64,000 nucleotides of DNA, taken from NCBI GenBank assembly GCA_963969345.1, contig OZ017768.1, forward strand, positions 5,542,718 to 5,606,717, written 5' to 3'. The stretch comes from Turbatrix aceti. Lineage: Eukaryota > Nematoda > Chromadorea > Rhabditida > Panagrolaimidae. Numbering within the stretch: the stretch's first letter is position 1; each line of letters opens with the position of its first letter. Positions 22,063 to 32,989 of the stretch are shown here, piece after piece. The translations under genes were made by a program, and so were the position numbers. The notes beneath the pieces were generated by a model, which worked only from the letters and a program-made list of their open reading frames with translations, was not told where the DNA came from and did no database searches.

Positions 22063-24936
22063 ATGGCTGCGACGACGACGACGACGGCGCCCGCGCTTTC
22101 CAGCGAGTCTGGCAGCTTCTATGCCGTGCCTGACTTTGCCAGTTCACCGCCGCCGGGCGTAAACTATTGCCTGCGCTACGTTAATTACAATCCTGAATCG
22201 GAGGCGGACCGGATGCTCGATTTGCGGCAACCAAAGCGCGGATCGTGGGCCGTGATCGGACGCGAAGCGGGCGTCGTGGATTTTGTCATCTCTCATCCCT
22301 CCATCAGCCGTAAACACGCTATCGTTCAGTTTGGCAACGGTGCCGACGGTCCGGGCTGGTACCTCCTCGATTTGGGAAGCGTCCACGGCACTGTGGTCAA
22401 CGGCGTGAAAATCGAGTCCAAGAAATTTGTTTTCCTCGATGACAGGGCAGAAATTGTCTTTGGAGGTGAGTTTTTATTAGTCCCAGACTACTTTGGTTTT
22501 TTTTGGTTCGTTTGTGCATGCACGAGTCAGTCATCACGAAACACGACCGAAATAGTATTCTGTCGTATTTTTTGTGTCTTGTGGCGCGAGCAAAGTACAC
22601 TCGTAGGTTGAAATGCGGTCTCGACAATTTTTTTTTCACTCGTGTTAACTTGTTGATTTCCTGTTAACTTTTTTACTTATTTAATTTTGAATTACCGCAC
22701 GATACGAAAACGCAAAAATTAGTTCAATTAGCGATTTCTGATTGAAATTGACCTTTTCAGCCGCTCTGGCACGACGAGTCGTTTTCCTGACATCTGTTGA
22801 GATCAACAAAGACGACGCGAGGCTCAAAACCGCCTACGATCCTCCTTTCTGGCGATTAAAAGTCCCAGACGATCTTCACTACCGTCTGGACGTCGTCTGC
22901 AGCGGCGTGGAAGGCGCGCCGATCGAGTTGAACAACGAGAAAATCAAAGACTCCAACCACGTGATTTTCGGCAGTCTCCCGGATGTCTGCACCGTCTTCG
23001 ACAGCCATACCTCCGTCTCTCGGCTCCACGCCGTTCTGCAGTTCGGCCTCATGGGCAGGGATTACGGCTGGTTTCTGTACGACAACGAAAGCGCCCACGG
23101 CACAAAGTTGAATCGGGCTCGGCTGCACAAGCGCGTCTACGCCAGGGTGCCGGTCGGATCGTGCTTCATCCTCGGAAAATCCCCGAAGCTCTACGTCCTA
23201 GCCGGCGTCGAACCCGAGCACGAAGAAGACCACGCCAAGGCTGTTTTCGCTTCGAGAAAAGCCGCGGAGGCCGCGCCGGCTCCTGATGAATCCAAGGCGT
23301 ACACTGCGGATCCCATCGGCTGGCTGACTTCTCATTTTGAGGAGAACGGAGCGTCACCGGATTTTTCGTTTGTTCCGAGCGGGGCCATGACGATGGTTTG
23401 CTCTGTAGAGTGAGTTTTTGTACTCGATTTGGGGGAGAAAAAAAATTTTTTTATTTAAAAAAATATTTTAAGAAAATATTTAAAAAAAAAAAAAAAAAAT
23501 TTTTTTTATGTTTTTAAAAATTTGTAACAAAATTTTTTTTTAAATATTTTTCTATAGAAAATCCTACGTTTTTGCACAAGAAACACCAAACAAATGCAAA
23601 ATCTAGCATTTGTGAATTTTTAACAAAAAAATCTCAAGATTGATAAAATTTATGAATTTTACCCCAAAAAAAGGTTTATTGGTGAGGACACATGTTATCA
23701 CTTATTTTCAGCCTCCGAGACGTCATGCCGATGGACAACGACGACGAGACGGTCGTCAAAGGCGAAGGCAAGGGCCGCGACGAGGCAAAACGCTCGTGTG
23801 CCCTTGCTGCATGCCAGCGCGTCGACGAATGGCAAAAATCCGGCGGCAGTGCCTGGTCTGCAGTCCGAAATAAACGACAGGAACTCGCTGATAACGATTT
23901 CTACGATTCAGACGAGGACGAGTTCTACGACCGAACCGGATCGCTTGATCAGAAGCGCAAGGCTCGTAAGCAACGGCATAACGTGAGTTTTATTGGTCAA
24001 GATTGGCAGGAGTTGAATTTGAAATTTTTAGGAAGTAACCGGACAGAGCCAAGCCGCGCTGACCCATGACCAGATAGTCAAGCTGCTCCTGGATTCGGAA
24101 GAACAGATGGCTGCGGCGACCAAAGCATACGACGAGGCTTCCAATGAGGCCAGAACTATCAGAAGCATGTCGGTGGGTATTTGTGGTTTTTTGGGGATTC
24201 TGGTGACTTTTGAGGTGTTTTTCAGACAAAGTTCGCGCTGTCGACGGCCAGGATGAGGCTCTCCAACCTCCAGCAAGAGGTCTTCAGGCTGAAAGAAATG
24301 GAAGAGTCCAGCAGACCGACTGACATCGAAGGCAAGTTTGCCGCTGCTGCTGCTGCTGCTGCTGCTGCCGCGGCGACAACGACGACGACGAATTCTGGGG
24401 CAACTGCGCCTCGATCGACGCAGGATCCCGTGCCGGCTTCCAAGGCAAAGGTTGACTTCAAACCACCGTTCCCGGTATCGCCAGCCGTGGCCGAGAAAGC
24501 CAACGAAAGGGGCGCGGATTCTCAGAAACCCAAGAGCTCCGATGAAAGTCATTCGGAGTCGGCAGAAATTTTATCGACGCCGGCTGTCAAAGGCCCCGTA
24601 TTGCCCCCTCAGGCGATGACGGCCTCCATGCCCGAAGACGAGGCCAAAACGACCCCCGACGATACCAAAACGTCATCGCGCAAGAAAAAACTCGAAGGCT
24701 TTGGGCTGATGCAGCGCAAGGAGCTCCAGGAATTCAAAAACGATCAACTCAAGGCAAAGAAGCGCCGACGCATGGATATCGAAGCCGACGACCTCTACGT
24801 CGACGAGCCCGCAGTGAGGGACGAAGCCTCCGAGGTCGTTGGACAGCCCGAAGACGACGCCACCTGGCTTCCACCGACCAATCAGTCCGGCGACGGCATC
24901 ACGGAACTCAACCGCAAGTTTGCTGGCAGATACTGA
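22063..24936 (+). CDS. Kanadaptin (SLC4A1AP)-like protein with two FHA domains
   Basis: Exons 22063-22465, 22761-23409, 23712-23982, 24032-24172 and 24226-24936 are all in frame and give 724 residues. FHA 1 spans about residues 40-140 (SWAVIGREAG, SHPSISRKHAIVQF, LDLGSVHGTVVNG). FHA 2 spans about residues 185-305 and is the kanadaptin one (VSRLHAVLQFG, NESAHGTKLNRARLHKRVYA, KLYVLAGVEPEHEE). A kanadaptin hallmark follows, DEDEFYDRTG, then a coiled coil, an 11-12 residue poly-Ala tract encoded by GCTGCT repeats (24341-24375), and a basic C-terminal region (RKKKLEGFGLMQRKEL). Kanadaptin is a nuclear/cytosolic protein linked to spliceosome preparations and anion exchanger binding. A second FHA domain is not its usual plan. 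Confidence 0.85.
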
Positions 24937-25128
24937 TAACTGACTGACGACTAACTTTCATTCCACCGCACCACTTTCCACGGCATTACTAAATATCTTT
25001 GTCTTCTTTGTTGCACTCGAATTGAGACGATTTCCTTCTTTTTCATAGCAGTTGACCAGAGAACGGATAATGAAATTCGTTGAAATTCCGGGCGTTTGTT
25101 GACGGGGGCTGAGAAGGGTCATAAGAAG

Positions 25129-25458
25129 CAGGCATGTCAGGGGGCCGAAAATTTTCGGCCCCGGCCCCTCGCGGCCCCTGACTTATATTTTTTTTTAATT
25201 TTTGCAATCGAATTCAAAAAACAAAACCGAATGATCAAAAATCAAAGCTACTGGTTGATGAAGGAGTATGGGAAGGTAAAGTTAACAATTCACAACCAAA
25301 GAAAAGGACAAAAAACACGCGCATCTTTTTGTTGAACGCGCAATCTTTGCTAGATTTTTTCAAAAAAAATATAAGGGGGGGGGGCCAAAAGGGGCTTTTG
25401 GGGCCGAGAAAAAACGGCCCCGGCCCCCGGGGCCGGCCCCCGATTTTTGACATGCCTG
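25129..25458. mobile_element. Non-autonomous hAT-type MITE
   Basis: A 330-bp element with perfect 11-bp terminal inverted repeats (caggcatgtca ... tgacatgcctg), flanked by a perfect 8-bp direct repeat, ataagaag, at 25121-25128 and 25459-25466. The 8-bp duplication and a CAG-starting TIR are hallmarks of the hAT superfamily. Subterminal regions are extremely G/C-rich (ggccccggcccc and its complements). The interior is AT-rich with no transposase. Confidence 0.9.
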
Positions 25459-25466
25459 ATAAGAAG

Positions 25467-26316
25467 TTGATCGGTAATCTGTTTGCCGAGCATTTGAACC
25501 GAGCATACCGTTCAAAAAGGGCTTTTAAAATAAAAAAAAATCCGTTATAATCGAAGGTGGGTCTAACCTTTTCGAACGATCGTAAAACACATTTTAAAAC
25601 ACATATTTTGGGCTGGATAAACTTCGAGAACACTCATTTTATTTATTTATTTATGTTTTTTTATTTATTTACTCTTAAGTATTTCTTAAGTAAAAATTAA
25701 AAATCTAGCACCCAAAATAAAACGTTTTTTTCATATCGATGTATTTTTGCACGCTGATTCTTATTTCGAATGGGTCGCACTCACTCAGTGTTCCGTTGAC
25801 TCTGACTCAGAGTCGACTCTTTGACTCTGACATGAGAGTCGATTTTTACAAAATTTTTTGAAAAAAAATACACTTTTATAGCCATTTTTTGGTGTCAAAT
25901 TTTTGATTTTGTAAAATAAAATTTCGTTAGAGATGAAAGCACGCAGTTTTAGGCGTTTATTGATGCATTTTCTGTGAACCTATTTTGACTTGGAGTCTAA
26001 GAATCGATTCTGGGAGTCGGAGGAGACAAAAATCGACCTGTTTTGAGAGCCTTGGGGCTTATAAAATTGATAAGAAGTCGCTCGGTAATCTGTTTGTCGT
26101 TTTGAGAAGCAATATGTGCCAACCGGAGGCTGTACGTCGTCTCCTGTTTGTCTTGAATGCTCCCGTCTAGAATTTGAGGCGTGCGATTGATTCCCGACGC
26201 AAGTTTTATTTATTTTTTCAGCAAAGTAGCGGTTGAAAAACATTTTTATGACCCATAACAGGTGCATTGACGAAAACAAAATATTTAGAACAAAACACAG
26301 TTGCGTGATTCACGAT
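25467..26316. other. AT-rich intergenic stretch with an older repeat
   Basis: No gene is supported. It contains an atttatttattt microsatellite (about 25637-25675), clustered gactctgactcagagtcgac words (25790-25840), and at 26069-26100 a segment like the sequence that the MITE interrupted (ataagaagt.g.tcggtaatctg). Confidence 0.5.
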
Positions 26317-26898
26317 TTACAGCGCGTAGGAGAGAGCGACGACGAAGAGGACAATCGCCTCGAACGCGGTGCAGATGCCCGCGTTGACGCTGTCTGATTT
26401 CGCTGTTTTTGTACCAACAAAATTGACGTTGTTGCAGAGCTCTGTGTTGCAGCAGCACGTGTTGTAGACACCGTTTGCTGTCGTTGTAGACAGACAGTCT
26501 AGATTTTCCTGCAAAAATAGTTTTTCGCTATTTATGGCCTTGTTTTTAGGTTTTTAGTGATTCAGGGTAAAAATAAACGCGTGCGGTCTTCTGCGAAATC
26601 ACTTTCCGACCAAACCGTGCGATAAGGAGACGGTAAAACCCCATATGACCCCCCAACGTACCCCGCACGTTTCTTTTTCATGCTCCCATTGCACGCACGA
26701 AGCAAACCAGCCCTCCTTGCCGTGGATCGTGCCGAACGACCGCAGACAGTAGTTGGCGTTTCGGCAGAGGAGAGACTCCATGGACTGGTTGAAGAAGCCG
26801 CCGGGCATGGCCACCTGCATGCCGTGGTAGCAGATGATGTCGCTCCTGACGAGGGCGAACAACGCGAAGAGAGTCACCACCGTCACCGATCGTCGCAT
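26317..26898 (-). CDS. Ly6/three-finger-like secreted or GPI-anchored protein
   Basis: Two minus-strand exons, 26898-26662 and 26508-26317, join in phase 0 and give 142 residues. A signal peptide (MRRSVTVVTLFALFALVRS) precedes a Cys-rich domain opening ICYHG and closing with the CCC-x4-C-N pattern (TCCCNTELCNN), as in nematode ET-module/Ly6 proteins. The last 20 residues are hydrophobic (GICTAFEAIVLFVVALSYAL), with small residues before them, fitting a GPI-attachment signal. It is divergent from the Ly6-GH1 gene, with 229 bp between start codons; both share the CCC signature, suggesting a common origin. A neighbouring ATG 15 codons upstream is in frame but gives a worse signal peptide. Confidence 0.8.
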
Positions 26899-27127
26899 CA
26901 CTGTTGTTTTAAAAAACGTGGTCTGACTCGGGGACCGCAACCGTGATCGCGGCCGGAGGTGGAGGGGGCAGGGCGTCTGGAGGCCGATTATGCGAGCAGT
27001 AATCCGTGCAACGCGTGGTCCGCCTACGTAGTTTGCGTTGCGTGCTCATCAGTATCGTGATAAGGCTCCGGGAGAAAATCTTGTCAACGTAAATACCTGG
27101 TACCCATAACCTGCCTACAGCTTCCCG

Positions 27128-29965
27128 ATGACAGGCCGCGCGTTGTTTTTCGCGGCCGTATGCGCCTTCCTAGGTGCAGCAGAGGCCCTGCAATGCCTCG
27201 AAACCTCCTTCAACGATACGTACAACCAGATGGCCTTCGCTGACGTTGGCAGCAGCGAGTGCGCGGGTATGTGCCGCTCGTCGTACTCCAACAACGGCGA
27301 TTTCATGACCTACGTGCTGACCTGCGACGACCAGGCGGGTCTCTGCAAGCGCGCCGGCTGCTTTGATGATATCGGAACGTGGACCAAGCACTGCTGCTGC
27401 ACCGAGGAAAAATGCGTTCACCCGAATGCCACTGATCCCGTCGTGTACCCCATGGGCGATCTTGATTTCTCGACTGCCAGCGCTGCTTACCAGGTAAATG
27501 AAAATTCCGGCGCGCGCGGGGTAGGGCGATGTTTGCTAGCTGAACACCGCCTTGTAGTCCTGGAGAAAGAAGAACTCGATACCACGACCACAAAAAAGAT
27601 AAGACGGAGCGGAACGGAACGCTGTCGGCCGGGGTAAACTTTGGTCATTGTTGTTTGTCTGGGTTCGGTGATAAAGTACATCGGACACCGGATCTGTCTC
27701 AAAAAACACGACACATGTTTGTGTTTACAAGAGAGGAGTAAACGTTCGTGTTCGTTTTTGTTCGTTTGTAAACAAATTCAAAATTTATTGTTCGAGTTCG
27801 TTCATGAACAAATTTTTTATAAATGACGTTGTTCACGTTCGTTCACGAACATTTATAAATTTTTCGAACAGATAAATTGAACAAAACAGACCACGAATTT
27901 TGATTAGATTTAGAAAAATGAAGTCAGGAACGTTGTTATTTGATAAAAAATGACAAAAAATCGAACAACTTTAGAAATGGAAAAAAAACAAATAACCTAT
28001 TTCGGCCAGAATAAATAAAATTTGGCTCAAATGGTAAAAATGTTCGATGTTTGTTCGTGTTCGTGTGCGAATGGAAGAAAAGTTTTCATGTCCCTTCTAC
28101 TTTGTGAACAAAATTAGCAAAACGTTCATGTTCTTTCATGAACAAAAATCTTATGTACCGCATTTCAGATAGAAGGCGCGGTCTTCACAGACGGCCGTGG
28201 CGCGTGCATCTGGGACACCTTTGTTCGCCGACCCAACGTCATCGCCAACAACGACACCGCAGATGAGGCATGCAAGTCGTACGAGTACTGGGAAAAAGAC
28301 GTGGAACTGCTCAAGGCGCTCGGCGTCCAGGAATACCGATTTTCGATCTCATGGACGCGAGTATTGCCCGACGGTTACTTACCCTCCAGAAACCAAAAAG
28401 GCATTGACTACTACAGAAACCTCATCAACGCGCTGAGAGCGGCGAACATCAAGCCGAGAGTGACGCTGTTCCACTGGGACCTCCCGCAGACGCTGCAGGA
28501 CCTCGGCGGCTGGCTGAACAAGGATACCGTCACAGCATTCGGCGATTACGCGGAGCTTATTTTCCAAGAGTTCAGCGACGTCGTCGAGACATGGGTCACC
28601 ATCAACGAAGCCGCGTCGGTCACCACGCTAGGCTACTGCGGCCAGGGTGTCGTGCACGCCGATGGCGAGTACGTGGAGCACTGCGAATGGACGTACTACC
28701 TTGCAGCGAAGAATCTCCTGCTCGCGCACGCAGAAGCCGTTTCCCGTGCCCGAAAAATGGGTTTGAAGACCGCCAGCTTTGGTTTGGCACTCAACGGCCC
28801 GTTTTACTACCCGAACGTCGCCACGCTGGATACGGATGTCGTGGCTGCCGATCGAGCGTTTCAGTTTCAGTGGGGAGTGTTCGCTCATCCGGTCTACAGC
28901 AAGGAAGGCAACTGGCCGCAGGTCGTCATTGATAGGATCGAGTTTCTCTCCAAGTATGAAAACCGATCACGATCAAGGTAATTTTTTTGTTGTAAAAAAA
29001 TTGCGAACAAATTGTTCAATGACAAACAAACATGAACACCTTTGCCCCCATTCGCGAACAAACACAAACGAACATCAAATATTCTCTTTTTATCAAATCT
29101 TGTTTATTTAGGCAGAAATACGAAATGTGCTTTTTGCATTTTTTTTTGCATTTTTCTGCATTTTTCTATCATTTTTTGCGTTTTCGGCATTTTTTATGCA
29201 TCTTTGGCATTCTGCGCCTACCTGGCTTGTTTCCATACTAAAGTTGACCGACTTTTTTTGTATTTTTTTAATCAAATAACAGCGTTTTTGTTCGTCAGCG
29301 AACATGAACAACAAATTTTGAATTTGTTTGCAAACGTACACGAACATTTACCCGTCTCTGATTACAGACTTCCCACATTCACTCAAGAAGAAATTAATTT
29401 CATCAAAGGCACCGGCGACTACATCGGCGTGAACTACTACAACTCTGTCTCTGTGACCAGCATCCTCCAAGTTTTGCCCCGCGACCGATGGCTCTTCTCG
29501 TCCAGAGACTACGACTCTGGCACCGTTTCCATGACCCTGCAATACTGGCGTCCGGTCAATTCGACCGGTGCATGGATCCTGTATACGCCTGAGGGCCTGC
29601 GCGGCATCCTAAATAAGCTCAGGTCTGAATACGGAGATTATCCGATGCTCATCACGGAAAATGGGGTCATGGACGCTGACGGCGAAGGCCTGGATGACAT
29701 TACACGCGTCAAGTATATTCGGGGCCATCTCGCAGCCATCGCACAGGCGAAATTCGTCGACGGCGTGAATGTTACCGGATACACGCATTGGTCGCTGATG
29801 GATAACTTTGAGTGGGCTGACGGATACAAAACTCGTTTCGGCATCACTCATGTAGATTTTAACGCTCCGGAGCGGACGCGGACCCCGAAGAGATCTTCTG
29901 GCTTTTTCAGGGATATTGTCAAGGCCAGAACGCTGCCGGGCTTCAGCATAGACTCGCCGTTCTAA
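27128..29965 (+). CDS. Ly6/ET-module fused to glycoside hydrolase family 1 enzyme
   Basis: Exons 27128-27493, 28169-28977 and 29368-29965 join in frame to give 590 residues. Residues 1-20 are a signal peptide. Residues 21-95 form a Cys-rich Ly6/ET-like module ending HCCCTEEKC. The GH1 barrel starts at about residue 108: STASAAYQ at the end of exon 1 joins IEGAVFTDGRGACIWDTF at the start of exon 2, the canonical GH1 opening. The acid/base Glu is in TINEAA (about E269; most GH1 have NEP) and the nucleophile is in LITENG (about E489), so hydrolysis of beta-glycosides is plausible. The other end motif is SLMDNFEWADGY. The enzyme should be extracellular. Both introns contain TTCGCGAA-family repeats. 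Confidence 0.85.
27735..28150 (-). repeat. TTCGCGAA repeat family, copy 5 (diverged)
   Basis: Clusters of gttcgtgttcgtt and gttcacgaacatt at 27743-27860 and gttcgtgttcgtgtgcga at 28050-28075 bracket a core with tgttatttgataaaaaatga (reverse orientation). It occupies intron 1 of the Ly6-GH1 gene. The palindromes here are ttcacgaa and ttcatgaa rather than ttcgcgaa. Confidence 0.65.
28985..29360 (+). repeat. TTCGCGAA repeat family, copy 6
   Basis: Left clusters attcgcgaacaaacacaaac and right clusters ttcgtcagcgaacatgaaca bracket a core with tttaggcagaaatacg and a gcatttttttgcattttt stretch. It fills intron 2 of the Ly6-GH1 gene almost from donor to acceptor. Confidence 0.65.
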
Positions 29966-30079
29966 AAACAGTCTTTGTTCGCGCGGCGCGTCTTTGTTCG
30001 CTGATTTTTTTTAGCATTTTCAAATTTGTACTGCATTTTTTTGATATAAACATGTAAAAAATATAAAAAAAGCACACAA

Positions 30080-32439
30080 TTACTCTTCTTCATCGCTGAC
30101 GACGGACTCGCTGTACGCCTTGACAAAGGCCTGCGTAGGGCGATCGGCGTCGTAAAGATGAAAATTCCACTTGAAAAGCTGGATCTTGGCGCCGACGTCA
30201 AAATCCTTCTCGCAGAGCGGTCCGGCGTCCATTTCGAGGAGAAAAGGCCGGCCCTTGGTCCATGGCCTTCGTTTTCCTTCTTCGTAGACGTCGATTCTGC
30301 GTGTGTTGACGTTGTAGATGAGCACAAGATTGAAGAGCGGGTATTCGGCCTGCAAGATGCGATCAATGCGAAAATCAAAGAAACACTCACGATTCGGGCC
30401 CGGAACCAGAGCTCGTTGGGAAGGATTTCGAGCTGGCTGCTCGGCGGACCTGCCTTGAGGAGATCCATTGAGCACTCTGCGAAGGTAAACTCGCCAAACT
30501 GTTGCCGAACGAAGTCCACCGTTGGTTGGTTTTCGCAGTCGTAGATGTACATCGGGCGCTTGTAGACGTCGATCCACATGCCAGGACGCATGCTGTCGAC
30601 GCGGTAGTGCCTTCGGAGGCCGTCTGCAACATAGTTGTCAACCGAGCCAAAATTTTTGGGACATTCAAAAAGATTTTTTTAAATTTAAAGTAAAAATTTT
30701 TTTTTTAAATTTTAATTTAAAAAAAAGTTGAAAAAATATAAAAAAAATTATTTTTTAATGATTTTTTAAATTTAAACTAAAAAATTTAAAATTGTAAAAA
30801 TTGATCAAAAAAATTAAAAACGAAAAAAAAATTTTTAATAAAAAATAAAAAATAAATTTTGAAATTTGAAAAATAAAAAATAAATTTAATAATAAAAAAA
30901 TTCACGGCGACGTACAACACACTTATTTGTCCCTTGCAATTTCAGGCCATCGGCAGTGTGTCCAATTGCTAACACAGAGAGGAAAAACGAGTTGCTAAGC
31001 CAAAAAAAAAAGGAAGTCTAGTCGCATCAATTTTTTTTTTAGTTACGCGAGCGCCGCGTGGTCTCCGAGCGCGTACGCAGAGCCACAAAACATCAGATTC
31101 CACCCAAAAAATGCCTTGCCGCTCCTCTTACCTGCAGTTTGGTACGGCAGCCTATCAGTCTTGAGAAAAAGCTGATTTCCATAACCTGGAGTAGTTTCCA
31201 CCATAACGACCGAGTCATCCATCGCGTTTATCGTGAGCTTGAACGTTCTTTTCACACGCGTGCCTTCAAAATCGTTACTAGAATCCAGCCAGGCGCAGAA
31301 AAAGCTCAGTGACTCGGGGAGGTTCTTCCACGAGTTCATGAGAGCCGGATCCTGCTCCTGAGTGCCCTCCTTCTTGAGCTGCACCTGGCGCGCCTTGTCG
31401 GTCTGAAAGTGACGCGTCAGGTTCCACGAATCGATCGGGATAGGCTCGACACGGGTCACTTTGAGTCCCCTGTCCGCGAGGTAGCCTTTCGTGAAATCGT
31501 CGCAGTCTACGACCCGGTAGGTCCGACCGAAAAGGACAATGTCCTGGCCGACGATAATGTCCCGCCAGGTGACAAAGTCGCTGCCAACTCGACGGTCGTT
31601 TGACGATCTCGGGACCTGCTGCCGACCAAACATACGCCCCTGAAGATGCCCAGAATTCTCTGTGAAGGGCTCTATCAGGCTCATGGAATCGTCGGCCAGG
31701 TAGTAGGTAAGGCGCATGGGGCGTACCTTGAGCAGCTCGCCCTCCTCGCCGTCGCTCTCGTTCAGGTAGCACGTGTACGACAGCGCTGCTCTCTGCATTG
31801 GATCGAAGTAGTCAGTGCTGGAAAAAAAATAGGATGGAACAATCAAAAATGGGCAAAAAGCCTTTTTTGTTCGCGCACGAAGACGAACAATTTTTAAATT
31901 TTGTTCGACGAACCGAACGAACGCTAACATTTTTGATAGTGTTCGCGAACTAATACAAAAGAAGATCAAATAAATGCTTGTTGAAATCAATTTTTCAAAA
32001 TTTTGTTTCTCCGAATCAAAAAACGAAAAATTTGGTAATTGACGTTTTCTCGTTTTAAATAACAGTTTTCCTATCTTTTTTTCTGGCAAAATTTGATGAA
32101 TATTATTTTCCATTTTCTCGTCAAAAAAGATCAATTTTGACACGGTTATCTAAATTTTATCCCAATTTTTGTTCGTTTTATCTGTTCGGAAAATTATAAT
32201 TTATTCGCGAACGAACGCGAACGTTTGCCCCACCCAGTTACTCACAAAGGCATGTTCTTAAAATTGGTCTCGCTACTAGATCTACGAGGCCGGTAGAGCG
32301 GGTCCTTGAAAAAGATTGTATCTTCTTTCTTTTCAAAAAAATTCTGACGACCATGTCGCTGGGGTCGAGCGTGCGCAGCGAAGAAGCGCCGATCCTGGGT
32401 GTCCAGACAGTCGCATTTGCAGGATCCCAGGGTGCTCAT
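30080..32439 (-). CDS. DM10-domain (EFHC1/2-like) ciliary microtubule protein
   Basis: Minus-strand exons 32439-32246, 31817-31132, 30623-30391 and 30349-30080 join in frame to give 460 residues. EFHC proteins sit on the inner wall of axonemal doublet microtubules. Three DM10 modules are visible: residues about 75-190 (LTYYLADDSMSLIEPFTENSG, FGRQQVP, IVLFGRTYRVVDCDDFTKGY), about 240-345 (WIDVYKRPMYIYDCENQPT), and about 372-455 (NLVLIYNVNTRRIDVYEEGK, LFKWNFHLYDADRPTQAFV). No EF-hand follows, unlike vertebrate EFHC1. The N-terminus (MSTLGSCKCDC) is Cys-rich. In nematodes, whose sperm lack flagella, a sensory-neuron cilium or microtubule role is likely (inference). Confidence 0.9.
30660..30905. 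repeat. Extreme AT-rich tract in EFHC-like intron
   Basis: About 245 bp almost wholly of A and T runs (tttaaattt, aaaaaattaaaa, aataaaaaat), low-complexity, in the intron between exons 2 and 3. The neighbouring introns of the same gene are 41 and 428 nt. Confidence 0.8.
31858..32235 (+). repeat. TTCGCGAA repeat family, copy 7
   Basis: It starts at ttttttgttcgcgcacgaag and ends cgcgaacgaacgcgaacgtt-tgcccc, with internal tgttcgcgaac, gacgttttctcgttttaaat and aaaaaagatcaattttgaca matching the family core. It lies in intron 1 of the EFHC-like gene; only about 20 nt and 40-50 nt of ordinary intron remain at each side. Confidence 0.78.
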
Positions 32440-32989
32440 TGTAGTACAGCAGCCGATCTAGTATAGCCAGGGAACAAAATGTAGTCGCAGGCAGCAAATT
32501 TTGCTGGCTAAGCGTCTATGAACTGCAAAAATCTGTGGAAAGTGCTTTTATCCTGCCTGCCTGCCTGCCTTGATTTTCCGCGTCTGTGGACAACATTTGG
32601 TAATGCCGTTGTGAATGTTTACGGTTGAAAAAATCTGGCGGTCAAGTCGTTTCCGATTTGTTTTTGCTAACTAAGATGTGCCAACGAACGCGGAAAAAAA
32701 GGGATAACCGTGGACGATCGACTTGTCTGGGGGGCTAAAAAAGAACGCTCGGGCAATAAATCGTCGCCCGCCAGGCCAACAAAGGAGGGAGAACGTCGAG
32801 AGCAAAGGCAGAGGGCAGAAAGGTGATCAATATGGACAGCTACGGCGATCTGGAAAAAACACAGTTCATTCGAGCGATAATCGCCGCGTCGATGATGACG
32901 ATTTGTTTTTTTTGGCCGTCTCGAAGGCTCTGTTGGCCCGCGCGATTTGTGGCATCCATTTTCACCCCTCAACCATTCATTTTTCAGCC
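32440..32989. other. Divergent intergenic region, EFHC-like / Argonaute
   Basis: 550 bp between the two start codons must hold both promoters. A cctgcctgcctgcctt microsatellite is at about 32558-32572. A strong acceptor (tttttcag at 32980-32987) sits 2 nt before the Argonaute ATG, so the Argonaute mRNA has a 5' UTR intron or a trans-spliced leader. Confidence 0.5.

Noticed and set aside
25235..25633. 132-residue minus-strand ORF over the hAT MITE
   Set aside because: It crosses the element and its flank; Pro/Phe-rich translation comes from the G/C-rich subterminal repeats.
27494..27637. Read-through of the Ly6 exon to a stop at 27637
   Set aside because: It would give a stand-alone Ly6 protein, but the exon already contains the opening GH1 motif and a good donor (cag|gtaaat), so the spliced fusion is favoured. 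An alternative unspliced form is still possible.
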